Positions 1 to 11,966 of a stretch of DNA of 64,000 bases are shown in pieces. The notes beneath the pieces were generated by a model. That model was not told the DNA's origin and ran no database searches. It saw nothing but the letters and a program-made list of their open reading frames with translations. Source of the stretch: Phanerodontia chrysosporium (lineage: Eukaryota > Basidiomycota > Agaricomycetes > Polyporales > Phanerochaetaceae); the NCBI GenBank assembly GCA_001910725.1, contig MJGA01000047.1, forward strand, positions 62,001-126,000. The letters are read 5' to 3'. The stretch's first letter is position 1. Each line of letters opens with the position of its first letter. The position numbers and the translations under genes were made by a program.

Positions 1-2696
1 CCAATCTTCCACTCGCATGCTTACCTACTCGGCTACTGTGCATGCCACGAGCTCGCACCCGAGCAAGTGGACGAGGCGCTGAATGTCTCGACGCTTCCGC
101 TGTTCCACGTAAGCTCCGCTCATGATGTCCGTCGTACATAGCGATGCTGACGTCCACAACAGGGATTCGGCCTCTTGGCACCCTGCTTGTCCCTGTCGAT
201 CGGGCTACCATTTGCCCTGCCTGCGTCGACGACGATCCCTACTGGACCATCTACATACGAGATCCTGCATTCCTCGGGCGCCACATCCCTGCTCACCGTC
301 CCCTCGATCCTGGAGGAGCTCCACCAGCTCCCCGATGGCCGAGGCATCGAGGCGCTGCAGCGCCTACAATTCGTTGCGGTCGGCGGCGCGCCGATGAAGC
401 ACTCCGTCGCGAAGGCCCTCGCCGGCGCGGGCGTCCCGCTGCTGAACCACTGGGGCGTCACCGAGATTGGCGCCATCGCGCCCATCGCGGTCCCGGGGCC
501 CGACACGGACTGGCGGTACCTGCGCCTGCGCCGCGACCTCGCGCTACGCGTCGAGCCCGTGCACGACCCGCCCGAGGGCTTCGTGCGCCTCGTCGGCCGC
601 GCGCCCCTCGCGGAGGAGGATTTCCCCGTCGCGGACCTCCTGACACGCAACCCGGCAAACCAGCACGAGTTCGCGATCGCGGGCCGCGCGGACGACCTCG
701 TCGTGCTCGCCACCGGCGAGAAGGTACGTCCGCACGCGCTCGAGGCCCGGGCGGCCGAGCACCCCGCGGTGCGCGCCGCTCTCGCGGTCGGGGCCGGACG
801 CTTGCAGCTCGCCCTCCTCCTCGAAGTCGCGCCACACATTCCGCTCGACGTTGCAGACGAGGCCGCTGTTCGAGCATATGTCGACGACGTCTGGCCATCC
901 CTCGATGAGGGGAATGCGCAGACGGACGGTCATGCGCGCGTCGCGCGGGAGATGGTGCTCGTCACGCACCCCAGCATCAAGCCGCTGCTGCGCACGGCCA
1001 AAGGTAGCATTCCACGCAGCTCGAACGCAGAACACTTCAAGCACGAGCTTGATGCTCTGTACGCCCGCGCCGACATCGCTGGCGCAGAGCAGCTCCCGCT
1101 CGGCGACCCCGACGCGCTTCTCGAGGCGGTCAGAACGGCCGTGCGCGCCGCGTACACCATCCCCAGGGCTATCAGCGACGGCGACGACTTTTTTGAGCGC
1201 GGCATGGACTCGCTCCAGGCGACGATGCTTCGGCGGAGGTTGAACGCGGCCGTCCTTCGGTCCTCTCACGGACAGACTCCCAGACCATTGCCACTCGACG
1301 TCGTCTACGCCCACTCGTCGACCAACCGGCTGTGCAAGGCTATCCAGGAGCATTGTGGCCAGGAAAGCGCAGAGACCGACCGTATTGCGCACATGAACAA
1401 TGTTGCCGAAGAATACGTTCGGAAGGTGGCTGAGCTTCGCCCTGCCCAAGAGCTGGCTCCACTCCTTCACTTGGCCGAGGGCGCGATCGTACTGCTTACC
1501 GGCAGCACCGGTAGCCTTGGCAGCGCCCTGCTTTACGAGCTCGCCTCATCGCCGGCCGTCGCCAAGATATACGCCCTCAACCGCTCGGGTGGTCGGTCAC
1601 TGCGTGAACGGCAGGAGGCTGGACTGCAGAAGCTTGGCGCCGCGGTAGGCGACAACCATTGGGGTAGGGTGGTGCTCCTGGAGGGCGAGCTCAGTCAGCG
1701 ACAATTCGGGCTGTCTGCAGAGATATACAGCGAGCTGCGGCAAGTCACCCACATCATCCACAACGGTGAGTCTGGACGGGCAATGCTCTCGATCACGGTC
1801 TGACGCGTCTCCCCAGCCTGGCCGATGGACTTCAACCGCACACTCGACTCCTTCCGGCTCCATCTCGACGCCGCGACACACATGGTGCAGCTCGCGCTCG
1901 ACAGCACCGCCGCGGCGCCCGTCAAGCTCCTCTTCGCGTCTTCCATTGCCGTCGTCGGGCGGCACCCGCTCACCGCGAGCGCGTCGCCGATCCCTGAGGC
2001 GCCCCTCGCAGACCCGCGCGCCGTCGACGCGTTCGGGTACGCCGAGGCGAAGTGGGTGTGCGAACGCATGTTCGCGCAGGCGGGCGCGGCGTTCGCAGGC
2101 AGGGTCAACGCGACGAGCGTGCGCATCGGGCAGATGACGGGCGCAGAGCCGAGGGGCGTGTGGAACGCCGCGGAGCACATCCCGATGCTCGTCAAGTCGT
2201 GCGTCGCGGTCGGGCACCTGCCAGATATCCCTGGAGTGCGTGTTCGCTCGCTGCCGCTTGCCGTCCGTGCCTGACCGGCTCTGTTCGTTGTGGGCAGCAC
2301 GCGTCCTGGATCCCCGTGAACCGCGCCGCCCGCGCCTTGTCCGAAGTCCTCTTCTCCGCTGCGTCGCCGTGTGTCGTCCACCTCGAGAATCCCGCGCGGC
2401 AGCCGTGGGCTGCTATCCTGGAGGCCGTCGGTGCTGCGCTGGGGCTTCCGCAGGCCCGGCTGCCGTATGCGGAGTGGCTCGAACGCGTGAAGGCGCACCC
2501 GGACCCCGAGGCGAACCCGTGCTCAAAGATCGTCACATTCCTTGAGCACGAGTTCCTCCGTATGGCGACGGGGAGGGTCGTGCTCGACACCACGCAGGCG
2601 CGAGCGATCTCCCCGACGTTGAACGCATCGACTGCAGTGAGTGCAGAGCAGGTTCAGGCGTACGTGGAACACTGGAGACGAGAGAAATTCATGTAG
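1..2696 (+). CDS. NRPS-like adenylation-thiolation-reductase (A-T-R) enzyme, 5' end outside window
   Basis: Multidomain carboxylic acid reductase of the NRPS-like family: it adenylates an acid, loads it on a phosphopantetheine arm and releases it as aldehyde or alcohol. Exons 1-108 (continuing from upstream), 163-1765, 1817-2235 and 2298-2696 join in frame to 842 residues. Seen in order: A-domain core with NHWGVTEIGA near 450 and the ATGEK motif near 715; a carrier site (FFERGMDSLQ) near 1192 with the serine for the pantetheine arm; a reductase Rossmann motif TGSTGSLG near 1500; and the reductase YAEAK (YxxxK) near 2040. No condensation domain lies between A and the end, which fits the alpha-aminoadipate-reductase-like family rather than peptide synthesis. 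The substrate cannot be told because the N-terminal half of the A domain is missing. Any linked cluster would lie to the left; the nearest gene on the right is housekeeping EMG1. Confidence 0.93.
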
Positions 2697-5600
2697 CGAT
2701 ATTCAGGAGGACGGGTTATGGAATCATCATTGCTATCAATGGCTTTGAGGGTAGAATCCATCGACCTGAACCGCAAGCTTCAACCCTAACTAGCACTATC
2801 AAAACGGATCATGGGACCGCCGCGGAGACGGCTCCTAAGAGACGATAGCTCCATCTCGGACGATAACCAAGTAATTCGACCAACCGTCAGTGACGCAACT
2901 AAGTGTACCTCTTTTCAAGCTGGCATCCGAGCGCATGAAGCGTGATGATAAGAAGACATGTACATGTGCAGTACTGCCTCTGGCCCGCAGACCTCGAACG
3001 AAAATCAGTGAAGGTAACTGCGAGAACTTTTCCAATGCAGATGCATCGGGTCTGCACAAGGCTCCCATTTGTGCTGACTCGCCCTGCATTCTACACGGTC
3101 GTGGCTCATGGAGCCCTCGCCAGCTATCAAGTCCGAGTCTAGCTGTGTGGAAAACCATCAGACCGCAATAGCTCACCAGCACAAACGGAGGAGAGATAGG
3201 CAAAAAGCGCAAGCAGAACCGGAGCGTGAGGCGGAGGATGACCGTAACAGCGTTATGTCACGTCTCGAGTCACGACCGATATCCGCCTGCGAGCATGCTG
3301 CTCGTTGAAAGATCTACAGCCAGGCACCCTGACAGATGAACTCTGGCTTTGTTTGCAGATAGTGCTGCAACGCTCCATAGACAGATGAGCAACCAGAGCT
3401 CCAGGAGGCTCTGCAAGACATCCAGCACACTGTCACGGCTCGCGCAAGCGGACCCGCGCAGAGGGCACGCCTGACGATGAGTACAGCCGGCCCAACATGC
3501 CTCGGCACCAGGTCCAATGGTTGGTACTCACTGCGCTCTCCAAATGCTCTGACACGGCTACTGACAAACTGTCATTCTAGGTGCTGCAGCAGACGGTCAG
3601 GGCTGTACACGCTGCTCTGAGTCAGTTTGAGGGGGAACTCGCTATGGCATGCGTGCGAAGCTCTGGTGAGGTGGCTGGCCGCGACCTGGGCCGCGAAGAT
3701 TGCGGGGCGCAGCGTCTGCGGGCGCCACGCATTGTCCTGACGGGCCCGAAGCCAGACCCTGGCGCGACGGTGCTCTCGGCCGTAAGCCTGGCACGTCTCT
3801 TGCAACGTGCGCACAGAGCGCCGCTGATTGCTCTGCAAAGTTTCGTCTAGTCAATCACCGAGGCTCCCGGGCGCTCTTCGGGACATGGCTACAAATTGTC
3901 AACCCTGCCACGTCGGCACGAAAACGATCGCGCAGGCGGCTCCTCCGGCAAGGTTCTTGCTCGACACTTGCACGGGTTTACGGACGTGGATAGTTCTATC
4001 GGTGATGGTGAACCTTCGCCTCCAGCAGAAGCTCGTTCCTGTCGCGTACGATCGCTGGCAACTTTCCGGCGGTGGTGGCTTCTCGGTCGCTTGTCAAATG
4101 GACACTGGCCCTCGCCGCACCGCCGCAGTGCACGCCAAGCACGACATTGCTACGACCACCCAGCGGCGTCACACCGCCAATTTTTCCTACCTATGCAGCA
4201 TGTCGACTGTCGAGTCGATTTTGATAATCGTCTCGCGCCATCACAATGGCGTGCTTGATCACGGAAGGTTGGGCTGCCATCTACGTCGCGCTTTGATATT
4301 CCGTGCTGGCTTCGCGGCCGATGACATCGCTCGCCATGCGCTGCGGCCGTGTGTGACGGTGGCACGCGCCTGCATGGTCCGCTGCGCCACAAACTGCGTT
4401 GGGCCAGCCCGCTGGAAAGCGGCAGCGGCAGGCGCCGTCAGCAGACATTGCATCCGACGCCACGGTACGCCTCGTGCCCAGTTTTCATTGCATTTCCCCA
4501 CTGACCACGCTGCACAGGCGGCACTCAGCAGACCCAGCAAGAAAAGTCAGCCGAAGAGCTCCCGTGCCTGCGAGAACGGTGCGGTTCGGCCGGTTCTGAG
4601 CACGGACGGCTTCTGGTTTGCGATGCTGCTGTGGGTCGAAGGACGAACAGGTCCGGAAGCTCGCCTTGCGAGGCGTTCTGGATCGTGAGCACTGCCGAGC
4701 GAACGCTTCGATGAAGCCTGACGTCACCCCAGAAATGTCTGCACTGCAAGGCGACGATGTTGAGAGGCCTAGAGGTCGGCACGGCGACTGGTGTCGGCTA
4801 TATACCTTGCTTACGGGGATACGGTGCGGATCGAAGGGCTCGACGCGCGGCAGAATCTGCCTTGGCGGATCGCCCCGCGCACCACGGCCCGCAATCGCGG
4901 AATCGGCGCCCTTGTCTGGCGGAGAGAGGACGGTGTAGGCAGGAACACGGCCCTATATGCACAGGACAATTCTTGGGCTGCACAAATCATAGACCGTGCG
5001 CGATCGGTGGCGAATATGCCCCTGGCGATGAGGACGGGGCCTAGTCCAGGCCGTATGGTCGCGCCCTACGCCGGAGATGCGGTGGCCGCACTAGTAGTGC
5101 AAGCGGACGTCGGCTATGGAGTGCTCGGGCGGACTTGCCGACTTCAGTTAGTACGTCTATCGTTCAAATAGTGGGGTGACTCTGCATCGGGACCGCTCGC
5201 TGACCTAACAATGAACAGCCAAGGGTGCGGGGCGCGGACGATTCTCCCCTCCTAATGACTTGCCCTCCCGGCACATTCGAGGGTCACAGGAGACCGTAAT
5301 TGATCGTATGTACCGTACTTTCTTTCTTGGGTGCGGCTGCCTCATTACTTCCTCAAGACCAGCTGCCAGGCATGCTGAGACAACGAGGACGTTCTGCGCA
5401 GCAATTCCCTCGTTGTCCTCTTCCTTGAAACGCCCTCTACCGGACTATCCGCACTCCGCCTTGCCCGGAACTCGCTTGTATTTTGGGGACGTCGGTATGA
5501 TGCGCCACATGTGGCTGTCTGTCGCGGCAAGCGACCGCGACTAAACCTCACACTCGGAGGGCGCTCATCACCGCCCATTGAGTGGAAGCGACGCGTGACG

Positions 5601-6894
5601 CTGGGACGAGGTACGTGCCGTGTGGCGTCCTTGTCGTCATACGCGACTGACCCGCCGCGTACGCAGCGTGCCCGAAAACAACGGGATACCCGCGATGCTG
5701 GGGGTGCATGTGGGCCGCACACGGGCTGCGAGCACTCTCTGCCTAGAGTTTGACGCCGCCGCGAAGATCACGCATTTCTACAATACTCACTGCGGGCGGC
5801 GCGGAACTCGGGAGAACAGGCTTCCTGTCCTTACAGCATATGGGAACGGCTTCTGCCATCTCGCAGCTGCAACGCGGCCGTCTGGCGTACCGCAGCAATC
5901 GGCGTTCTCGGCTTTACCTTTGGCGTCGTACCTCTAACGTGGCGGCGGTCATTCGTGCAGTGAACAGCCTTCCTTCTCTCGCACCGCGGCGCATATCCAG
6001 GGTCAGTCCATCCCGCGAAACATCTGCATCTGTGCCTGCTAACAATCTACGATGGACAGCTTCTGTCAGGGCTACCTGCAGCCCTTCGGCATCTACTTCT
6101 TGGACCGTGTCTGCGCAGGCCCGTGCACGGCAGCCTCGAGGATTCATGACAGGAGTTTTGCCCATGGGGACCGGAAGGGAAGAGTGGCCCTGCTCATTCC
6201 CCTGTATTATTCGTTGACAAGGGGGTCCGATGCTGGCTGCTGTCAGACCCTGCGCGCGCTTCTCCGAACGGTCGGTGGTCCTATGCAGCACGGACGATGG
6301 GATCCGCGGGAAAGCGCGTCCTCCGAAGGCCGCATGTTTCACGCATCTTACATGGCGGAACATGGCGTATCCGGCAGGACGCTGCACGTACGCGCCCACG
6401 CTGGCATGGCTCGCGCAGCTAACCCGGCACGAGAAGCAGGCGTCCTATCTGCAGGCACAGCGCACGGCCAGCAGCGCTGGGCGCCGCCGGCGGCAGAACC
6501 CGCACGCCGCTTATCAAAGGCGCGCCGGGGCGTGCGTGCGTCGACGTAGCAGCCCTTATGTCGCCGACAGAGGGTGCCGCAGAGGGGCCTGCAGCGCGCA
6601 CGCACGGGCACGGCCCCTGTCAGCGCGGCCGCACTTCCGCCACCCGGGGCCCTGCCAGTGCGAGAGGCCCGTGCGAGCACGCCGCGTCCGCGCACGGCCG
6701 CGGCGCCTGCGGCCCTTCGCACTGCGTCCTGGCGCGCGCGCGCAGGCCTGGCGTGATGCGAGGGCGATCTCAGCCGCGCCGCGGCCACCTATATGAGCCT
6801 GGGGGCTTCCCCCGCGAGCACCGATCGACGTTGCTCTCTCCGCCGCCGACACAGCGTCCAGATCTCAAACGCATCCCAGACGGCCCCACCCCCC
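2697..6894. other. Gene-poor stretch, no supported gene
   Basis: Open frames here are short, arginine/alanine/serine-rich and overlap on both strands, as expected by chance at high GC. I saw no recognisable domain, no splice-linked exon chain, no long terminal repeats and no reverse transcriptase or transposase motifs. A TATA-like CTATATGAG at about 6788 could serve the EMG1 gene downstream. Confidence 0.5.
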
Positions 6895-8344
6895 ATGGAC
6901 ACTGTGCAGATGCCCCGCCCGCGCAGACACTCGGCTGTCCCCGCGCACCCGTGGGACTCCCCGCACGCACAGACGACCCGCCGCGCCGCGGCGGACCCCG
7001 CCCGCGGTCCGCGCCCGCGGTCGAGAACGTCTGGCTCGCGCAGCCCGCCCGCGCGGCGTGCGCCGGCGACGGCAGCGACGACACCCAGAGCGAGGGCACG
7101 TCGCCCGCGAGCTCGACGGAGAGCTCGCCGCCCTCGACCCGGCCGTCCTCGTGAGTTCGCGCCTGCCTATGCCCGCACCCCCCGCGCAGCACGCCTGACC
7201 CGAAACTCGGTTGCCCACGCCAGGCCTCCCGTCGCGCCCGCCGCGGGCAAGCCCACGTCGCACGCGCCGCCGCATGTCGCGGGCCTCCGCGCGCCGCTTG
7301 CGCACACCCGCGCACCGGGCGACGCGCGACCCCGCCCGCTGTACGTCGTGCTCGAGCGCGCGTCGATGGAGCTCTGCCGCGCGCCGCCGCCCGCCACGCA
7401 CGGCCGCCACGCGAAGCAGAAGCCGACGCTGCTGACGTGCGACGACCACCAGGGCCTGCTCGTGCGCATGGGCCGCGAGGTCAGCGACGCGCGGCCGGAC
7501 ATCACGCACCAGGTCAGCCCCGGCTCTGGCTCGCGTTTGGCTTCGTGCACACACCATCGCTCACGCCATGTCGCACCACCAGTGTCTGCTCACGCTGCTC
7601 GACTCGCCCCTGAACAAGGCCGGGCTCCTGAAAATATTTATCCACACGACGCAGGACCTGCTTATCGCGGTGCACCCCGACGTCCGGATCCCGCGCACGT
7701 ACAAACGCTACAGCGGTCTCATGGGTGCGTGCTACCCGGTGTCTCCCAGGCGTGCGGTGCGTCCGAGGGCTGACACTCGATGCAGTGCAGCTCCTGCAGC
7801 ACGGCGAAATCCGCGGCGTGAGCGACGCGCAGGTGCTCATGCGCATCCTCGACGTGAGTTCTCCGCTGCCTCCCGGCGAGGCGCCGCGGTTTCCTTTCCG
7901 TCCTCTGCGGGGAAACGCTGAACGCGGGGCTCGCCACAGCATCCCGTCGCACACTACCTGCCGCCAAACACGGTCAAGCTCGGTGAGTCGCCGGGGGCAC
8001 CTGCCGCAGCCCACGCAGCCCACTCACCGCGCGCTGCGTCTTCCGCCAGCACTCTCGGCAGAGGGCAGCATCGTGCCGGCGCCCGAGCTCGTGCGCCGCG
8101 TGCCGCCGGCGCACGCGCTCGCGCTCTTCGTCGGCGCGCACGCCAAGGGCCCGGACGACTTTGCGGCAGGCGTCGTCGAGGGCCGCGTGAGCGTGAGCAG
8201 CTACGCGCTCAGCGCGTCCGTCGTGTGTGGCAAGGTACGGCGGTCCTCCTTCGCCCTGGCGCTCCGCGCGCACGTCGGACGCGCCATGCTGACCCGCCGT
8301 CGCAGGTGTGCTGCGCGATGGAGGATCTACTCGGGATCGTGTAG
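6895..8344 (+). CDS. EMG1: EMG1/NEP1 18S rRNA pseudouridine N1-methyltransferase
   Basis: SPOUT-class methyltransferase of the small-subunit processome; the family methylates the hypermodified pseudouridine of 18S rRNA and helps assemble 40S subunits in the nucleolus. Supported exons: one ending 7150, then 7224-7512, 7583-7724, 7786-7853, 7940-7982, 8050-8234 and 8306-8344; all phases close. Diagnostic pieces are [14 protein letters not shown], the [13 protein letters not shown] segment [11 protein letters not shown] followed after an intron by [42 protein letters not shown] and the end [11 protein letters not shown]. The 5' end is uncertain: the exon ending at 7150 carries an acidic, Ser-rich leader typical of the family, but its frame has no ATG close upstream. 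An ATG at 6895 is in another frame, so a further small intron, or read-through without the 7151-7223 intron, is possible. Identity is secure; the first 60 or so residues are not. Confidence 0.9.
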
Positions 8345-10399
8345 CGTCTGCGCTCGTCTCCGCGCCGCGCCGCGTGCTGTTGGGTGGGGCACGAGACGGT
8401 GCTTGGCCCCGACGTCGCATCGGACGGTGCGGTGCGCGGGTTTGGGACTGTCGGTAGGGCAGGGGGACAGGCATAATTGCGTAGGGCACTGCCATCGTTG
8501 TACTGTTACGGCTACGGGGGCCCCAGGCGGCGGGACGCCCAGCAAATCCGAGACACCCACATTGCGCTTTCAGGCAGGCGTGCACGGAAACGGGCTGGCG
8601 GTTGCGACGGAGCGTGCCTTTTGGTGATGTATGTGCGTAGCCTGTGTCCGCGTGGGACGATGATCTCATGCAGTACCGCGTCCGACGTTCTGTGCGATCG
8701 CAGGGGCGCGGGGAAGACGGGTGGGAACAGCAGAGGATGACGGCGACGAGGGAGAGAGGGCGAGGCCCGTGCGGGCAGGCCTGCTGTGTCGAGTGAGGCC
8801 ATGCTGTGCTGGTGCTGTCAGGACGGATGATAGGTGCCAGCGGGCGTGCAATGCACGCAGCGGGAGTTTTCTGGGGTTGGTTCGTAAATAAATCCGATGG
8901 TAGCACGGAGAAGACATTAGAGGAATGCGGGAAACATACCTCGATTGGGGGCAGTGGCCCTTCGGAGCTTGAGGGGGGTCGGGGGATCGCTCCATTGGAA
9001 TGGTTTGGGTGCCGCGAGCGCAGGACGCGCGAAAGTCGCTATGGCTGGCGCAAAGAGGCGGCTCGCTGGGCTGGCCAGCAAGGCAAGTAGCAACACCCGC
9101 ACGGTCTCTGCAAAAATTTCGTGCGCACCGTTCTCCTGCGACGGCGGGGAGCAGAGAGCGCGGGCGGTTAATGCGGCGGGGAGTTCGGTTCGGTTCGCCG
9201 GCGGCGGTCAAGCGAACCGTGCCCGGGCGTCCGCGCAAGTGCTCCTGCTCCTGCTCCTGCCCAGTCCCCCTCGCTCGCCCTCGCCCCCTCGCCCTCGCCT
9301 TCGCCCTCGCCTTCGAGAAAGAAGGTCATGCCTGCTGCCCGAGCGTCGAGCTCCGTGCATAGCGGTATTGCTGTGCTGGCCTGGAGCACGACTTGTGCGC
9401 TGAATAAACTGTTCGTCATGGACAGGGCAAGCATCAGCGGGGCTTTCTCATACGTGCCTATAGTTGGCTGCGACCAAGCCCCGACCGCTCCCGGAGGCGA
9501 CGTCAGGCGGGGTGCACCCTGAGCCTAGGCGGGCTCCTGCTTAGGAGAGGGCGATTGCTGCTTGTGACCGAGCAGTGCTCTGCGCATGGCAGAGCTTGGG
9601 AGCTATTCGTTCCGAGCGTGAGTAAACGTCCCAGCGGCTCTGCCGCACTACACGCGTGCCCCCCCATGCATCAGCCATGTTTCGCCGTAGTCCAGAACGC
9701 GGCGGCGTGCGTGCACGCCTCGTCGTCATCTTCCAGCCGCTGCACAGGCTGATATCACATGTGCCCAAAGCGGGCAGGGAGGGCGATAAGCTGCCTTCGA
9801 GATCTCCTCGGGGGACTTTGACTGGCGCAGGCGAGGCCCGCAGCCGCCGCGGTAGGGCGAGCTGGCGAGTGCAAAAGCCCTGCAGAAGAGAGAGAGAGCG
9901 CGCGGGCCCCCCCCTCCAGGCTATTTTCTTCCTGTGACCTGGGATAGCAACGGATGTGGGCTGCAGTTCTTCCGACGAGCGAGAAAAGGAGGAGGGTGTA
10001 CCGGCGAACTGGGTCCGTATCAGACCCTGTTCCGCCGACCAATGGACGAGGAGAGTGATGCCAATTGCAGACTTGCTTGATCGTCTCTGCTGGGGTGTGA
10101 CGTGGGCCTTCTAGCGCGTGGTAGGCCTGCTGTCTCATACCATCAAGCTTTACGCCCATATGTTTGTCCCTTATTGAGATCCATAGCGAGATGTGCTTAT
10201 TGCGATATTATTGACATGCCAAGCGTCCCCGACTTCCTGTCATGTTCGGAGGTGAAAAGCAAATGCCACTGGTACTACAAGAACGACCGCTTCTCGCCAG
10301 CATCCCATCACTTTACCCTGTCCCTCCAGCAACACTACTAGCACCGTGGTTGCGCTTCTCCCTAGCGTGCTAGCGTCGACATCTGCAGCAGTAGGAGGC
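8345..10399. other. Intergenic region between EMG1 and the Myb gene
   Basis: No gene is supported. The stretch holds a low-complexity CTCCTG/CCCTCG repeat at about 9240-9315 and otherwise unique GC-rich sequence. The last 200 bases are AT-richer and probably carry the Myb promoter and leader. Confidence 0.5.
9240..9315. repeat. CTCCTG / CCCTCG hexamer-like low-complexity repeat
   Basis: Three CTCCTG units are followed by irregular CCCTCG and CCTTCG units. It is a simple-sequence tract outside any gene. Confidence 0.75.
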
Positions 10400-11966
10400 A
10401 TGTACCGACACGACGACGCTGCCCAGCCTCGCGACCGCCGTGCGTGGACAGAGGAGGAGGACGAGCTGCTGCGGCAGGCCATCGAGAAAGGCACGCCTTG
10501 GGATGATGCCGTTGTGCTTCCCACAGACATTGACTGCTCTTCGCGCAGAGGACGGGGACGCGAACCCACCGAGCAAGTGGCACGCCATCGCGAAGCACAT
10601 CCCGAACCGCACGAACAAGGACTGCCGCAAGCGGTGGTGGGCGCAGATGGCGACGCGCGTGAGCAAGGGCTCCTGGAGCGCAGAGGAGGACGAGCGGCTC
10701 TTTGCGGCCGTGGAGGAGCTCGGCACCAAGTGGGCTGCAGTCGCCTCGCGGGTCGGCACCCGGAACAGCGGCCGTACGTCGTTTTCTTCTCGCGCGCGCG
10801 CGCGCACTTGCGCTTCCCGCCGGCCCTGCATCGCTGACCTCACTCTCCCACCCGCCCCAGAATGTGCGAAGCGGTGGAACGACGCACTGAACCCGGCCAT
10901 CGACCGCAGCGGATGGACACCCGAGGAGGTGCGTCGCACGCCGTGTGCATGGACGCTCGCGCTGACCGTCGCGCAGGACGACCGCCTGCTCCGGGCCGTC
11001 GAGCAGCAGGGCCACTCGTGGGCGAACATTGCGCGCACATACCTGCCCGGCCGCACAGGCCTCGCGGCCAAGAACCGGTGCGGCCTCTCTCGCGCTCTCT
11101 GTGTGTGTGTGTCGTCATCGGCTGATCGTCGCCCGGCCGGGAACAGGTACAACCACCTCATCCGCGGCAGCTCGGATCGCGCCCCGTCCGCGCGCGGGCG
11201 CCGCATGTCCGCCGCGGCGATGCGCCGGCGCAGCACCCGCGGCTCGTCCCTCTCCAGCGTCTCGACGCCCTCGTCCCCGCGCTCGACCGCGACCCCGCCG
11301 CCGCCGCCCGCGAGCGGCTCCGCGAGCCCCGAGAGCGTCGCGCTCCCGCCGACCCCGACCGAGCTCTACCTCCCGCCCGGCGCGCTCGACTTCCGCAAGT
11401 GGCCCGCGCCGCTCTACGACGCCGCCCCGCACGCGCAGCCGCAGGCGCAGCACGCGCAGAGCGAGAGCGAGATGATGGACATGCTCCTCCAGCACTCGTT
11501 CGGCGGCTTCCTCGACCCGCACATGGACCCCGCGCTCGGCGCCCTGCACGCCCCGTACGCGCTCGACGGCGCGTGCGCGCCCGGCGTCATGCTCAGCGAC
11601 GCCGGCGCCGGCACGCCCGGCGCCGGCGCGCACGCGGACCCGTGGGGCGCGCTCGCCGCGTACCCGTACCTCGACCTCGCGCTCGAGCCCCCGCCGCAGC
11701 TCACGCCGTCCATGTCGAGCAGCGGCGAGAGCAGCGTCGACAGCACGCCGCAGCTCGGCCACCCGCACTTTGCGCTCCGCACGTACCCGCACGGCGCCCA
11801 GCAGCACCAGCAGCACCAGCAGCAGCAGGGCGGCGCGAACTTTGGGCAGTACATGCCCCCGCTCCCGAGCCCGCCCGCGCCGCTCGACGACCCGCGCCTC
11901 TCGCTCGCGACGATGTGCGACCCGTACGCACATCTCATGGGCCATGCGCCCGGCGTGCACCAATAG
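10400..11966 (+). CDS. Three-repeat Myb (SANT) DNA-binding protein
   Basis: Probable nuclear transcription factor with three Myb repeats at the N terminus. Exons 10400-10490, 10549-10773, 10861-10928, 10977-11077 and 11147-11966 give 434 residues with all phases closing. Repeat 1 runs from [18 protein letters not shown] to [12 protein letters not shown], repeat 2 from [12 protein letters not shown] to [10 protein letters not shown], repeat 3 from RSGWTPEE to AAKNRYNHLI. The C-terminal 270 residues are low-complexity, rich in Ala, Pro and Gln with a short His/Gln tract. The first intron (10491-10548) must begin with GC, not GT, to join repeat 1. Start ATG 10400 is the first in frame; the open frame further upstream begins with GTG. 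Introns contain CG and GT microsatellites near 10790 and 11100. The family includes BAS1/c-Myb-like regulators; the target genes cannot be inferred. Confidence 0.88.

Noticed and set aside
10790..10806. CG dinucleotide run
   Set aside because: Simple repeat inside a Myb intron; not a separate element.
11115..11963. Minus-strand open frame of about 282 codons rich in Arg and Val
   Set aside because: Antisense shadow of the GC-rich last exon of the Myb gene; no features of a real protein.
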